Of a DNA stretch of 64,000 nucleotides, positions 1-9,261 are shown piece by piece. Source of the DNA: Serripes groenlandicus (taxonomy: Eukaryota; Mollusca; Bivalvia; Cardiida; Cardiidae); NCBI GenBank assembly GCA_031761405.1, contig JASEVX010000007.1, forward strand, positions 29,104,859 through 29,168,858. Direction: 5' to 3'. Under the pieces are notes generated by a model that did not search any database, was not told where the DNA came from, and was given only the letters and a program-made list of their open reading frames with translations. The first letter of the stretch is position 1. Every line of letters starts with the position of its first letter. Both the position numbers and the translations under genes were made by a program.

Positions 1-58
1 GACTCGAACCAGGGACCTTTGATACGAGAGGCCGACGCTCTACCTCTGCACCACTGTC
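1..58 (-). repeat. tRNA-like SINE head (partial)
   Basis: Read on the minus strand this shows an A-box-like stretch (GTGCAGAGGTAGAGC) and a B box (GGTTCGAGTC) about 35 bases apart, as in a tRNA-derived SINE head. It is cut by the window edge. Similar heads occur at 33025-33100 and 37945-38010, which argues for a dispersed repeat and not a functional tRNA gene. Confidence 0.55.
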
Positions 59-102
59 TTCCACAATATTCTATTTGAATACCATTGTTACTGTTTGGTT
101 TA

Positions 103-275
103 GCCGCACTAGCTCAGTCGGTAACGACGAGAGCTACCGATCCAAATGTTATGAGTTCGAACCACCCCGGCTCAGCCATTCATTCTTTCCAAAAGTTGAC
201 CAAGCTAATTATGACTATTGTCCTTCGTCTTCCATCATTGAGGATCTACAATAGTTTATGAGTGACGGTATAACT
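103..275 (+). mobile_element. tRNA-derived SINE in SLC22 copy A intron 6
   Basis: A tRNA-like head (A box TAGCTCAGTCGG, B box GAGTTCGAACC) is followed by a body ending near a GTATAACTGAAAA tail. The same SINE lies in reverse at 31741-31990, in the matching intron of SLC22 copy B, so it was present before the gene duplicated. Confidence 0.65.
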
Positions 276-343
276 GAAAAGTGAAAAGTAATGTTACTTA
301 CTTATCACAAGTATATAACTGAAAAATAATGTTACTTGCTTAT
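262..343 (+). repeat. Minisatellite remnant (two units)
   Basis: Two units of the TATAACTGAAAA...GTTACTTACTTAT repeat follow the SINE tail. The same unit in reverse orientation forms the large array at 27698-28289 and 31461-31746 in copy B. The LTR retrotransposon inserted directly next to this remnant. Confidence 0.75.
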
Positions 344-448
344 TGTTAAGTACAACAAGCTCATGTCGACTCCATCATTTATTGATCTAAGGGACATCAC
401 TCAATACAAACTATAAGTATACAATCAAAGGTCTAAGAGTACTTGACA
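344..448 (-). repeat. 3' LTR (minus-strand sense)
   Basis: A 105-bp direct repeat of 5241-5345, beginning TG and ending CA on the minus strand. It is preceded on that strand by a purine tract at 449-459. LTRs this short are unusual for gypsy elements. Confidence 0.93.
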
Positions 449-459
449 TCTCCCTTTTT
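449..459 (-). other. Polypurine tract
   Basis: On the minus strand AAAAAGGGAGA directly abuts the 3' LTR, the expected site for plus-strand DNA priming. Confidence 0.8.
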
Positions 460-1199
460 ATGAACCTAGATATTTGTTCAAATAACTCGATAGTATTTAT
501 ATATGTAAATGACCACATAGCTATTTAAAAACTGTAAGATACTTGTAACTATTTCAAAATGTTTTCAATAATGTATTACTCTGTTTATTTAATACACTTT
601 TTATAGATGACCATAAAGCTGCATGTTTTAGCAAACTTCATTGTAATTAATATTTCTGTGTATTAATGTCGATGTCACTTTTATTCTAACATAAAAACTA
701 TTAAACTGTTTAATTGTCTTAGTATTGTTCTTTTAGCTATTTCCTATAGCAGTGATTAACTTGAACTAAAGTACATGTTTAAATTCCTATAATATAATAA
801 TCGTCTTTCTGCCTCTGATCTCAGTTTATCTGATCTTACTCTGTCAATTGTTCTTTCTCTTCTTTTCTTGCGAGAAGTGTCTTTTCCCTTCCTGATATTT
901 ATCCATTGTGAATAATGAATATCTACACTATTGAACTATTTCACTTTAGTGACTGAAGTATTCGCTATGACGTACTTTTGAAATTTAATCCTAATCTTTT
1001 TAATTTCTAATTGCTCTTAAAAGCTATTCCAAATTTTCAATTTCTTTTCCAAATGTATTACCCAGAAAAGATATATCAACTCTGTCAAAGACTAGCAAAT
1101 CTTTATAAAAGTCAACAGATCTTTCTAAAAATATTCTAATTCTAATTTTCTCATTCTAAAATTTAGAATCTTTCATTTTTATTTAGATGACTTTTTTTT
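460..1199 (-). other. Non-coding 3' region of the LTR element
   Basis: About 740 bp of AT-rich sequence between the integrase stop and the polypurine tract. I see no envelope-like frame and no domain here. It is inside the element because both flanking landmarks are present. Confidence 0.6.
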
Positions 1200-2507
1200 C
1201 TAAACAAATACCTCATCACTCACTGTATTACACGCGAATTCTTCATATTTCGATGGAAATTTCACATTTCTTCCTGATCTTGTCGTTTTACCTAAGTCTT
1301 TCTGAATATTCAAATCACTTTGAACTACACTCTCTGACTGATTATCACTCAAGACCTGTGTGGATTCCGATTCTCCTTGAATTGGATTATAAGGCGAAAC
1401 TGTTTCATACAACTTCGGTGGACTTGGATCAGATTGTCCCTGGTATCTGTATTCAAAACGAGCTTTCGTTGGTTTCAGGTGTTTCCGATTACGACACAGT
1501 TGTCTCCCTTCGTTTGTTTCCACTACATACGACCTTGGCGTGTGATGTTTCTTAACCACAGTACCTGGTACAACCTGTTTATTATGTTCTATCATGACAT
1601 TTTGTCCATCTTTCAACTGAGACAATTGTTTTTTACCACAATGTTGGTTGTAATACTTTCTTTGTTTACTCTGACGTTGATTATACAAGTGTTTAACGTT
1701 TTCAGTACCTGTATAATTTGGTTTTAACAGTGATTTTGCTGCTGGGAGTTTTGATTTTAATCGTCTACCAATGTGCAATTGTGCTGGTGATAAACCAATA
1801 CCCTCTAATGGTGTGTTTCTATAGTCCATAAGCACTTTATTTGGATCACTGCTTTTCTTTATCAGATTGTTTACTGTTTGTACATAGCGTTCTGTTTGTC
1901 CATTTGCTTGACTATAATGGGGACTTGTTGTTGTGTGTACAAATTGATATTCGTCAGCAAATCTCTTAAATTCATTTCTTGCGAATTGCGGTCCGTTGTC
2001 TGACACTAATTCATCTATATTACCGAATGTTGCAAAATGCTTCTTCAGATAAGAGATGACATTCGATGAACTCAGATTGTCCAATTTGTCTACTGCGGGC
2101 CACTTCGAATAATAGTCGACCGTTAAAAGATAATAGTTTCCTCTCAGATCAAACAAATCTGCGCCAAGCTTTGCAGATGGTCTGTCCGGAATATCACTAC
2201 TAATCATCCTATCTTTACAATTAGTTTTTGTAGCATTTTTTGCACAAATTGTACATTTTTCAATAACTTGTTGTATTTGCGTCACCATACCTGGCCAAAA
2301 CATAAATTGTCTTGCTCGTTCTTTACATTTGACTATTCCCATGTGTGTTTCATGAACAATGTTCAGCATTTCTTCTCTCTGAGAAACTGGTATGATAACT
2401 TTCTGACCTTTATACAGAATATTGTCGATTTTGGTCATGTTTGAATTGCCAGTATTTACGAGCTTGTTCTTGTAATTTTGACCTTTTCTCTGGCCATCCT
2501 TGCTCAA
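1200..2507 (-). CDS. Integrase region of the gypsy pol
   Basis: An open segment of about 435 residues covers the integrase. It carries the zinc-binding HHCC module (H-x3-H in HETHMG, then C-x2-C in CTIC) and the catalytic core D,D-35-E: the Asp in LTVDYYSKW, SDNGPQF, and the Glu in QTERY. A C-terminal tail follows that resembles the GPY/F-type linker of gypsy integrases and ends in a charged region. All catalytic residues seem intact, unlike the RT upstream. The segment is entered from pol by a frame break near 2440 and starts without an ATG of its own, so it is the end of a polyprotein and not a separate gene. Confidence 0.9.
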   Translation of the reverse strand: MSKDGQRKGQNYKNKLVNTGNSNMTKIDNILYKGQKVIIPVSQREEMLNIVHETHMGIVKCKERARQFMFWPGMVTQIQQVIEKCTICAKNATKTNCKDRMISSDIPDRPSAKLGADLFDLRGNYYLLTVDYYSKWPAVDKLDNLSSSNVISYLKKHFATFGNIDELVSDNGPQFARNEFKRFADEYQFVHTTTSPHYSQANGQTERYVQTVNNLIKKSSDPNKVLMDYRNTPLEGIGLSPAQLHIGRRLKSKLPAAKSLLKPNYTGTENVKHLYNQRQSKQRKYYNQHCGKKQLSQLKDGQNVMIEHNKQVVPGTVVKKHHTPRSYVVETNEGRQLCRNRKHLKPTKARFEYRYQGQSDPSPPKLYETVSPYNPIQGESESTQVLSDNQSESVVQSDLNIQKDLGKTTRSGRNVKFPSKYEEFACNTVSDEVFV

Positions 2508-2760
2508 TCAACTTTGAAACAACTCTTATCTCTTCGTCGTTGGCTGTTTCTTCTTTTAATAACTGATATCTCTTTGGAGACAAGGGTAAATGTGCGTTTA
2601 ACTGTACTTCATTTATTTCTACATCTGTCACTAAACTTTCTTTGGTTTCTGGTAAGTATAACCTAGACAATGCATCAGAAATTAACATTGTTTTTCCTGG
2701 TTTGTGTGTTACCGTAAAGTCATATTTCTGTAATGATAGTGCAAATCTTTGAATATGTAC
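2410..2760 (-). pseudogene. RNase H C-terminal part and linker, frame-shifted
   Basis: The segment contains the end of RNase H and the conserved SDALSRL stretch that joins RNase H to integrase in gypsy pol. Two frame breaks lie just upstream (around 2700-2800), and another lies near 2440 at the passage to integrase. The breaks mean no continuous polyprotein can be read here. Confidence 0.8.
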
Positions 2761-2781
2761 TCTAATGGCTTATGATCACTT

Positions 2782-3819
2782 TCAACTACGTAATTTCTCC
2801 CATACAAATTTATAATTGAACTTAGTGTAACCGTACACAATTGCTAGAGTTTCTTTTTCTATTTGTGCGTATTTCTTCTGTGTGGTTTTTAAAGCTCTAG
2901 ATGCATATGCAACTGGTCTTCCTTTCTGAATTAAAAAAACACCTAAACCACATGAACTAGCATCTACATTTAGAATAAGTTCTACAGTTTTATCATAGAA
3001 AGCTAAAACTGGCGTTTCTGAGGCCATTTTCTTCAATTGATTGAAACTTTCTACTTGTCTAGTTTCCCAATGCAATTCTGTATTTTTCTCCAGTAATACT
3101 CTAAGAGGAGCACTAACATCAGACATTTGAGGTAAAAACTTCTGTAGGTATGTTATAAAACCTAAAACTGTTTGTAATTCTTTTTTGTTCTCGGGCGCTT
3201 TCATGTTCAGAACAGCTCTTACTTTCTCTGGATCTGCTTTAAGTCCATCTTTTGTAATTCTGTGACCAACATATTCAATTTCTTCTTTTCGAAACTGACA
3301 TTTCGATAAACTTAGTCGTAAGTTCCACTCTTTAGCTCTTTCAAATAAATTGTTCAGTCTCTGATCATGTTCTTCTGAATTATTTCCCCATACCAGAATA
3401 TCATACACAATCACCTCTGTTCCTTCTAACCCTTCAATCATTTCACTCATGGTTCGTTGAAAGATTTCTGGAATAGACTTAATTCCAAATGGAGCTCTGG
3501 TAAAGGGATATAGACCAAACGGAGAAATGAATGTAGTTAACTTGGAGCTTTCTTCATCTAACTTTAACTGCAAAAATCCTGAGGTGGCATCTAGTTTGCA
3601 GAACAATTTTGCGTTAGGCATTTCTGAAACTACCTCTTCAATTGTCTTCATGGGAAAATGTTCACGCTGAATGGCTTTATTCAGATCTTTCGGATCAATA
3701 CAAATTCTTACTGAGCCATTTGGCTTTGTCACAGTTACCATGCTATTTACCCAAGGTGTAGGTTCTGTTTCTTTAACTATTACACCCAATTCTTCCATTC
3801 TTAAAAGTTCCTCTTTCAC
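2782..3819 (-). pseudogene. Reverse transcriptase and RNase H N-terminal part
   Basis: About 345 residues cover the gypsy RT fingers and palm (VRICIDPKDLN; motif A FCKLDATSGF) and the start of RNase H (LNVDASSCGLG). The palm motif normally ending in two aspartates reads VIVYDILVWG, so the first catalytic Asp is Tyr (codon at 3403-3405), which should abolish polymerase activity. A stop lies upstream between protease and RT (around 3850), and the frame is lost again after residue 345. This is therefore a dead copy. Confidence 0.92.
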
Positions 3820-3873
3820 TTTTCCTTTTATAGAAAAAGGTATTTTTCAGGGTGGGTGCACTATTGGTAAAAT

Positions 3874-4227
3874 TCACTCATCTATTTTGATGCTATACTC
3901 TCCTGGAATGCATCCTAAGCCTTCAATCTGATATATTCTCTTTATCAGTCCAATTTCTTCTGCTGTCTGGCCACTGATAATTGAAGTTGACCTAGTTTCA
4001 ACTATGTAAAAGTCTACAACATATATAGTGTTTTTTACCTTCAGTGGTAAAGTGATGCTACCTTCTGGCTCGATTTTATGTCCCGAAAATGAACGTAAGG
4101 CTACATCTGCCTTCTTTACAGGTTCTGTAATATGACTTTTGAGTTTCATATAGTCATTCTTGGCTAAAACATTGCATTTGGCCCCTGTGTCTAGTTGGAA
4201 TGCTAGCTCTGTTCCGTGAATTGACAA
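3874..4227 (-). CDS. Retroviral-type aspartic protease segment
   Basis: About 117 residues contain the active-site triad DTGA (in FQLDTGAKCN) with the hydrophobic flap region and a second conserved stretch around IISGQTAEEIGL. It overlaps the end of gag in another frame, so a frame change is needed to pass from gag to protease. Whether that change is a programmed frameshift or damage cannot be told from one copy. Confidence 0.85.
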   Translation of the reverse strand: MSIHGTELAFQLDTGAKCNVLAKNDYMKLKSHITEPVKKADVALRSFSGHKIEPEGSITLPLKVKNTIYVVDFYIVETRSTSIISGQTAEEIGLIKRIYQIEGLGCIPGEYSIKIDE

Positions 4228-5128
4228 AAGTTTCTGAGAACACGTCTGTTTTTCTATGATGTTTTTTCTTATTGGTATCTAATGTACCCACAAATACTGC
4301 ATCAAAGTCATAATCATCTTTTTCTTCTATCTCATGAACCTTTCTCTCTCTTTTTGTATTTATTCTTGTTCTACACATAACAGCAAAGTGATCCTTCTTG
4401 TTACATTTTTTACAAAATCTACCCATTGCAGGACATTTAACTCCCTGGATATGATCTTTACCACAACGAGTACAAGATTTCTTGTTAAACGATGGTTGTG
4501 AATTGAATTTCTCTTGTTTTTTGTCTGTTTTCTGAGATTTTGCACGGTTTTTTCTCATTTTAATCACATTAACGTCTTGATTGTCATTGTTCATTGTTTT
4601 TAACTGTTTCTGGGACATTGCATGTGTCCTACAAATTTCAACAGCTTTCTCTAATGTCAATCCTGAACCTTCGTTAATTAATTTTTCTCGTACCTTTTTT
4701 GATTGTACTCCAAACACTATTCTATCCCTTATCATTTTATCCTTTTCACCTTCATAAGCACAATCCGCAGCCAGAATTTTCAAATCAGTAATGTAATTGT
4801 CACACGTTTCTGTCTCTTGTTGTATTCTACATTGGAATTTGTATCTATTAAACACTGTATTAGATTTTGGCTCGACATAATCAGCGAATTTTCTTCCAAT
4901 TTGATCTGGTTTTTTCCTGTCTTTTTCGGACTATTTCCAGGATCCAAAAACTTCTCTTCCGTGGTCACCAACCCAAATCATCAAATAAGCACTCTTTTCT
5001 GCATCAGACTTTTCTTTTAAGGGACCACTAAACATGAAAAGAACATGTGTATAAAATGTCTTCCATGCCGCGACTAGATCTCTTGATTTCCAATTCATCG
5101 TCGGAATATTACCGTGTAGGCCTTCCAT
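4154..5128 (-). pseudogene. Gag with two zinc knuckles, frame-shifted
   Basis: The probable ATG is at 5128-5126. The frame breaks around 4930 and again around 4860, then runs 233 residues to 4154. It shows a capsid-like helical part followed by a basic region and two adjacent zinc knuckles: CTRCGKDH...C and the canonical C-x2-C-x4-H-x4-C in CKKCNKKDHFAVMC. The paired-knuckle arrangement is common in invertebrate gypsy Gag. The basic KNRAKSQKTDKKQ stretch just before the knuckles fits nucleic-acid binding. Confidence 0.85.
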
Positions 5129-5221
5129 TTTCAAAAATATGTATGCTATACAGCTGAATTACTATTTAAAAGTCCTTAGAGAGGTATCTTTTTTCTTGAT
5201 GGGCGCAACTTCTTTTTATTT

Positions 5222-5240
5222 CCGTGGATTTCTGACACCA
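5222..5240 (-). other. Primer-binding site
   Basis: Directly next to the 5' LTR the minus strand reads TGGTGTCAGAAATCCACGG. TGGTGTCAG matches the complement of the CCA-tailed 3' end of many animal tRNA-Leu. The tRNA identity is an inference from general knowledge. Confidence 0.75.
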
Positions 5241-5345
5241 TGTTAAGTACAACAAGCTCATGTCGACTCCATCATTTATTGATCTAAGGGACATCACTCA
5301 ATACAAACTATACGTATACCATCAAAGGTCTAAGAGTACTTGACA
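5241..5345 (-). repeat. 5' LTR (minus-strand sense)
   Basis: The partner of 344-448, with two substitutions in 105 bp. It is flanked outside by the CTTAT target duplication at 5346-5350. Confidence 0.93.
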
Positions 5346-5386
5346 CTTATCAGTAGATTTCACTTATGAACCTTTTGTTTTATCAG

Positions 5387-5504
5387 ACACACCGTTACAA
5401 GGAGTTATTACCAACTTCTTTGCGTACGGCTGCAAGATGACTCTGAGTGCAGCGTGGGTGGCTATGATGGTATATACCACAGAACTCTATCCAACGACAG
5501 TCAG
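5387..5504 (+). CDS. SLC22 copy A, exon homologous to B exon 7
   Basis: The 118-bp exon follows TTTTATCAG and ends TCAG|GTACCG. It encodes a transmembrane segment and ELYPTTVR. It differs from copy B at 9 of 118 bases, giving NFFAYG..SAAWVAMM against NVFAYG..AAGWAAMI in B. Confidence 0.9.
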
Positions 5505-7533
5505 GTACCGTGTCTTACTTATTTTCCCCACCGCCGTTTTTTCTATCTTTGTAACTAAATGATAAATACATAGTATGACCTGCGGTTGGTTTTAATATTT
5601 ATGTAGACGCATTTTGACGCCTCTTTGATAAAACACTTTTGAAAACCTTATGGCAAAAGGAGAAATTGGTCTTAATGAGCAATTTATCTTTCTGCCACAA
5701 TGTTTTCAACTCTATTTAAAGATTATACATTCACTCATAGATCATTTCTATATGTGTGTGTTGATATGTCATTTGTGTACGTAAACAGATATTCAATCAA
5801 TACCGATGGTAAAATCAAATGTGAACAAAATAGTCCTTTTTATGACAGGCACAAACTTAAAGATTCTATTAAAATTAAAATGTGAGCTTGTTTGATAATT
5901 GTACACCTTCCATCTAAATAACGGTACCCTTTATATATATATATATATATATATATATGACAATTTCATTATGATTATTAGCGTTGCCCTGGTGAATAGA
6001 ATAAACAAACCCGGTTGGCACTTTTAAAACCAATGTAGTGTCTTTTTGTCTTTTTTTCCTCTATTTTTTTTCTTGTTCCAGTATATTTTACGTTTTAAAT
6101 TATAAATATATATATTTTTACATTTACAATGTTTATATCTTTTTAAAATAAAAAAATATATATTTTTTAAACGTTTTTAATGTCTACCTTTTAGGAATAC
6201 AGCTTACGGACTTCACAACACGGCGGCCCGTGTCGGCGGTATGATAGCTCCTCAAATTGTTTTCTTGGTAAGATAGTTCATTATTCGTTGTCTTTAAAAA
6301 ATAAAATACTTTCTAAAAGAGTAATGGAAACGAAAACAATATTTATACAATCTATTATATAAACGTTCATGGATAATTGATATCTCGAACATTGGCAATA
6401 ACAATTGTGGGAAAAAAGATAGAATTGTTTAGGGAGTTCTTGTTTTGTTCAACAATGTTATATAAAGTCGTCCGTATCAGGGAAAGGTTAATTTGAGCGG
6501 CGATTATTAGAGAATATTGAAATTAAGGCATATTCGACCAGTGTATAACTAGACCAGTCTGTGCATCCGAGCAATCGGATCTAGTTATACACTGGTCGCA
6601 AATTAGTCACAACGACGTTCAAAATCTTCTAACAATCAGTTTTTCCGCTTAATAAAAACGGAAGTAGAAGCTGCCCTCCTTGGCGCTCTGGGTTGCGGTG
6701 TTAGCAGTACGACCTACTGACACCAAACAAGTAATCAATCAATCCATTGACGTCTATATCAGGGCTTATTTCTTTCTCCACATACAGACGCATTTCAGCG
6801 CATCTACAACAGACGACTTTTGAAAACATTGTGGCAGGAACGGTTTGCTTAAAATGAGCAAGTTCTCAATTCGCCACAAAGTTTGAAATTACAGTCAAAC
6901 CTGTGTTTAAAGACTACCCATGGGATGTGAACACTATGGACTTCGTTCACAGGCAGTCTTTTATTGCAAGGCTCTTTATAAGGAAAATTAGCAATTATGA
7001 AACTAACAGTATGGTCGCTATAGGCGGGGAATTGATATTCCAAGGTGATCGTTAGCACATTTTCGACGGTATATACTTTAATTTCTAAAGAGTATCCACA
7101 TTTTTGTCAAGACCTTTTAAAAGTCGTTGTCTGCATATGTTTGTATGTAGGCGAAGGTACATTCGTTTCTTCGTGTTTTTTCCAGAACGACTACGTGGAT
7201 GGTTTGTTGTACTTCGTCGCTGCAGCTCTCATGCTTATATCCGCGTTCCTATGGTGTCAATTTCCCGAAACGAAAGGTCAGCCTCTGCGTAATAGATACG
7301 ACGACAAGGAGAAACACGGCACTCCCTCGAACAAGGATAAACACGCCACTCCCTCGAACAAGGATAAACACGCTCCCTCGGACAAGGACAAACACGCCAC
7401 TCCCTCGAACAACAGTCATATAAACGGACAGAGTAACCACGCCTTTGACGGCAAAGAAATCGTTTTCGAACAAAGGGATAAGGAGACTGTAGAAGTAACA
7501 GAGAAGGACGTGACCAGCAATACCCGGCTTTAA
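5387..7533 (+). CDS. SLC22 organic cation transporter-like, copy A (last three exons only)
   Basis: Three + strand exons (5387-5504, 6195-6267, 7186-7533) match the last three exons of the complete copy B on the minus strand, with identical splice phases and, for the first two, identical lengths (118 and 73 bp). They encode the C-terminal membrane helices of a major facilitator transporter, including the SLC22 signature ELYPTTVRN. SLC22 proteins move organic cations, anions, carnitine or zwitterions across the plasma membrane; the substrate here cannot be told. Earlier exons must lie left of the window. The preceding intron carries the gypsy insertion. All three exons are open with good splice sites, so nothing in the window shows this copy is dead. 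Confidence 0.9.
5604..5717 (+). repeat. Fold-back TTAA-family element (decayed) in intron 7
   Basis: It has the family core: a GACGC-rich arm, CTTTTGAAAA, GGCAAAAGGAGAAATTG, then the mirrored arm GAGCAATTT...GCCACAATGTTTTC. The start of the same element lies at 27395-27465 in copy B intron 7, where a LINE interrupts it. Confidence 0.6.
5931..5958. repeat. (AT)n microsatellite
   Basis: About 14 uninterrupted AT dinucleotides in intron 7 of copy A. Confidence 0.95.
6195..6267 (+). CDS. SLC22 copy A, exon homologous to B exon 8
   Basis: The 73-bp exon follows CCTTTTAG and ends TTCTTG|GTAAGA. It encodes NTAYGLHNTAARVGGMIAP and on. It differs from copy B by two bases. Confidence 0.9.
6535..6598. 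repeat. Intronic hairpin (copy A)
   Basis: A roughly 19-bp stem: CGACCAGTGTATAACTAGA at 6535 pairs with the complement at 6579-6598. The related hairpin sits at 24623-24690 in intron 8 of copy B. Confidence 0.8.
6776..7143 (+). repeat. Fold-back TTAA-family element in intron 8
   Basis: The left arm (ACAGACGCATTTC...GACTTTTGAAAACATTGTGG) and the distant right arm (AAAAGTCGTTGTCTGC) bracket about 370 bp. A matching element lies at 24130-24440 in copy B, so it predates the duplication. Confidence 0.6.
7186..7533 (+). CDS. SLC22 copy A terminal exon with expanded tail repeat
   Basis: The 348-bp terminal exon follows TTTTTCCAG and stops at TAA 7531-7533. It encodes the last membrane helix (DYVDGLLYFVAAALML...), the conserved LWCQFPETKGQPL, and a cytoplasmic tail. 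Four tandem units of the KDKHATPSN type occupy 7306-7410 (27, 27, 24 and 27 nt), where copy B has a single unit. The exon is therefore 78 nt (26 residues) longer than in B, with the frame kept. The tail then rejoins the shared NGQSNHAFDGKEIVFEQ stretch. Confidence 0.92.
   Translation, partial: NDYVDGLLYFVAAALMLISAFLWCQFPETKGQPLRNRYDDKEKHGTPSNKDKHATPSNKDKHAPSDKDKHATPSNNSHINGQSNHAFDGKEIVFEQRDKETVEVTEKDVTSNTRL
7306..7410 (+). repeat. Coding minisatellite, four 27-nt units
   Basis: Units begin AAGGATAAACACGCC and end CCCTCGAAC; the third lacks one codon. All are in frame and encode a lysine/histidine/serine/threonine-rich, probably disordered repeat. Confidence 0.95.
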
Positions 7534-7605
7534 TATTTACTTTTTTTCTTTACTATATATATTTTATTAATCCGCCTTTACAGAAGATACATTGTAAACA
7601 TAAAA
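7534..7605 (+). other. 3' UTR start of SLC22 copy A
   Basis: The sequence matches the segment after the copy B stop (23801 down to about 23726), then the two diverge. That marks either the duplication edge or the limit of conservation. No canonical AATAAA is visible on the + strand here. Confidence 0.6.
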
Positions 7606-8384
7606 TACAATATATAGTCCGCTATACCCCTTTTTTACTAGTGTTTTATCCTCTACGCAGAGATCATATTCGTTTTCCTTGAATGCATAAGCCGATGGAT
7701 AATCCGTCTTTGAAGGCTCGTGCTTTCAAAACAGTTTTGAATTCTAAAAAAGTTAGAAGACAAATCAAATTGCGCATATGCTGAATTATGTTAATGCCAA
7801 ATTTCGTGAAGAAATTCGAAAAATAAATTGAGGCGGGTTCTACCTTTACCTCCGTTTTCAACGGGATTCCAGTTATTTTAATCACGGCAGCACGTTCACC
7901 TAACACGTGTGTTTTATGGCTCGCTCGCACCTGTTATCCACACATTATTCCCACATAATACATTTTTCACGTTTACTTTTTTGCCCGAAAGGTGAGAAAA
8001 CGAATGACGATTTCATAGACTTGTCTTACCAATAATCCGAGGGAATGAATGGCTGAGCCGATTTTCAAACTAACTGTCCCATTGTTTGATAGCCATCATC
8101 CTAAACGACAGAGCTATGGCGGCTCGGTTCAAAAGTGTTTACGGTCTTTCGGCTACTCGTACTTTCTTAAACATTGTATATTCATGAGCCGATTCTAGGA
8201 CTTAACTCTCAATAGCGGTATCATTTAAACGTAAGTTGATGTACAACTAATGGGGCTATAGTTCTAGTTATTTTGTCAAGAGATGCATTTAGGAGTAAAG
8301 TATATAAACACCAAAAACGTATTATTTTACGATTGTATATATCACGAACGAAATAAGATCTCTTTTGGTGTTCACATATATATT
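7606..8384. other. Intergenic, nothing recognised
   Basis: AT-rich sequence with short unconvincing frames on both strands. I see no domain, RNA gene or clear repeat. Confidence 0.5.
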
Positions 8385-9010
8385 TTTTTATTATATACCT
8401 GCACATTTTCCGGCGCAAATACATGCAGATGGTCATGCGCGTTCGAAAACGACGGATTAAAATGCCGTATTTGACTAGGTCAAGTACGGTCAAGTACGGT
8501 ACCAAATATGGTATTGATACATCACTGATGTGACGTAATTGAACTATGAGTTTTAGTAATTCAAAACGAGGGATTCGGGCATTTTTCACACGCAAATCAA
8601 ATACATTTTATGAGTAAATTTACTTATTTCTTTCTTTATTTGTGTTGTTTTTCATTATTCTTTTTTTGTTTTGCTTAAATGCTAAACATGTATACATGGT
8701 TTATATTAAAAGGAAAATTATGTTGCAGGAACGATATCGGATTTGATTTTTGTCTACTCGGAGCGTGGACAATTTGTCATCTCTCTCGACCGCTTCGTTC
8801 TTCCGCATTTCGTAGTACGATATCAAATCCGATATCGCTACTGCAACATAATTAATCCCTTTTTATTATAAACATGCACATTTTCCGCCGCAAATCAAAG
8901 CGGATTGTCATGTGCAAATCAAACAGGACGGATTAAAATTCCGTATTTGACTTATACGATACTAAATATGGTAATGGTACGTCACTGAAATATGATGTGA
9001 TGTCATTCAA
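8385..9010 (+). repeat. Direct duplication of about 140 bp with an inverted-repeat element between
   Basis: 8385-8545 and 8862-9010 share TGCACATTTTCCGCCGCAAAT, ACGGATTAAAAT, CCGTATTTGACT and ATACTAAATATGG at a spacing of about 477 bp. An inverted-repeat element (8716-8853) lies between the two copies. Confidence 0.75.
8716..8853. mobile_element. MITE-like inverted-repeat element
   Basis: Arms of about 32 bp (AATTATGTTGCAG..ACGATATCGGATTTGAT and its complement) enclose about 72 bp without coding capacity. I could not define a target duplication. Confidence 0.7.
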
Positions 9011-9261
9011 AATGTGGTAGTGGTGCGTGATTCACATGTCATTCATACATTTTAATTCGTGCGTTAATTGTAATATTTCGCTATTGAAAATGTCGAAATG
9101 TTTGCAATGTTTCTTTACTCTGTCTTAAAAGTTTTACTAGGTATATGATTAGGACCACGATGGTCCTAAATCGGTCAACTGATTTAATTGAAATCATAAT
9201 TTTCTAAGTTCTTACAATAGGCATACAGGGTTTTCCAACCGTTCGATTAATTTGAACAGTC

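Larger units (their letters stand above)
344..5345 (-). mobile_element. Ty3/gypsy LTR retrotransposon, complete but inactivated
   Basis: This 5002-bp element on the minus strand has 105-bp terminal repeats differing at only two positions (TGTCAAG...CTTAACA), flanked by a perfect 5-bp target duplication CTTAT (339-343 and 5346-5350). The order on the minus strand is LTR, primer-binding site, gag, protease, reverse transcriptase, RNase H, integrase, polypurine tract, LTR, which is the Ty3/gypsy (Metaviridae) order. The reading frame is interrupted in gag, before RT, twice in RNase H and before integrase. The RT active-site aspartate pair is also altered. It sits in intron 6 of SLC22 copy A. The two LTR differences suggest a fairly young insertion, but 105 bp gives a poor clock. 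Confidence 0.95.

Noticed and set aside
103..178. Functional tRNA gene
   Set aside because: A and B boxes are present, but the stems do not pair well and the sequence recurs as the head of dispersed SINEs.
1187..1727. Plus-strand frames across the gypsy 3' end
   Set aside because: They are antisense shadows of the integrase coding region.
5700..5885. 61-codon frame whose peptide resembles one at 25109-25357 on the other strand
   Set aside because: Both lie in intron 7 of the SLC22 paralogs. The similarity is shared intron DNA with indels, not protein conservation.
7045..7185. Upstream extension of the copy A terminal exon frame
   Set aside because: The frame is open before 7186 only by chance. 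The TTTTTCCAG acceptor and the equal border in copy B show the exon starts at 7186.
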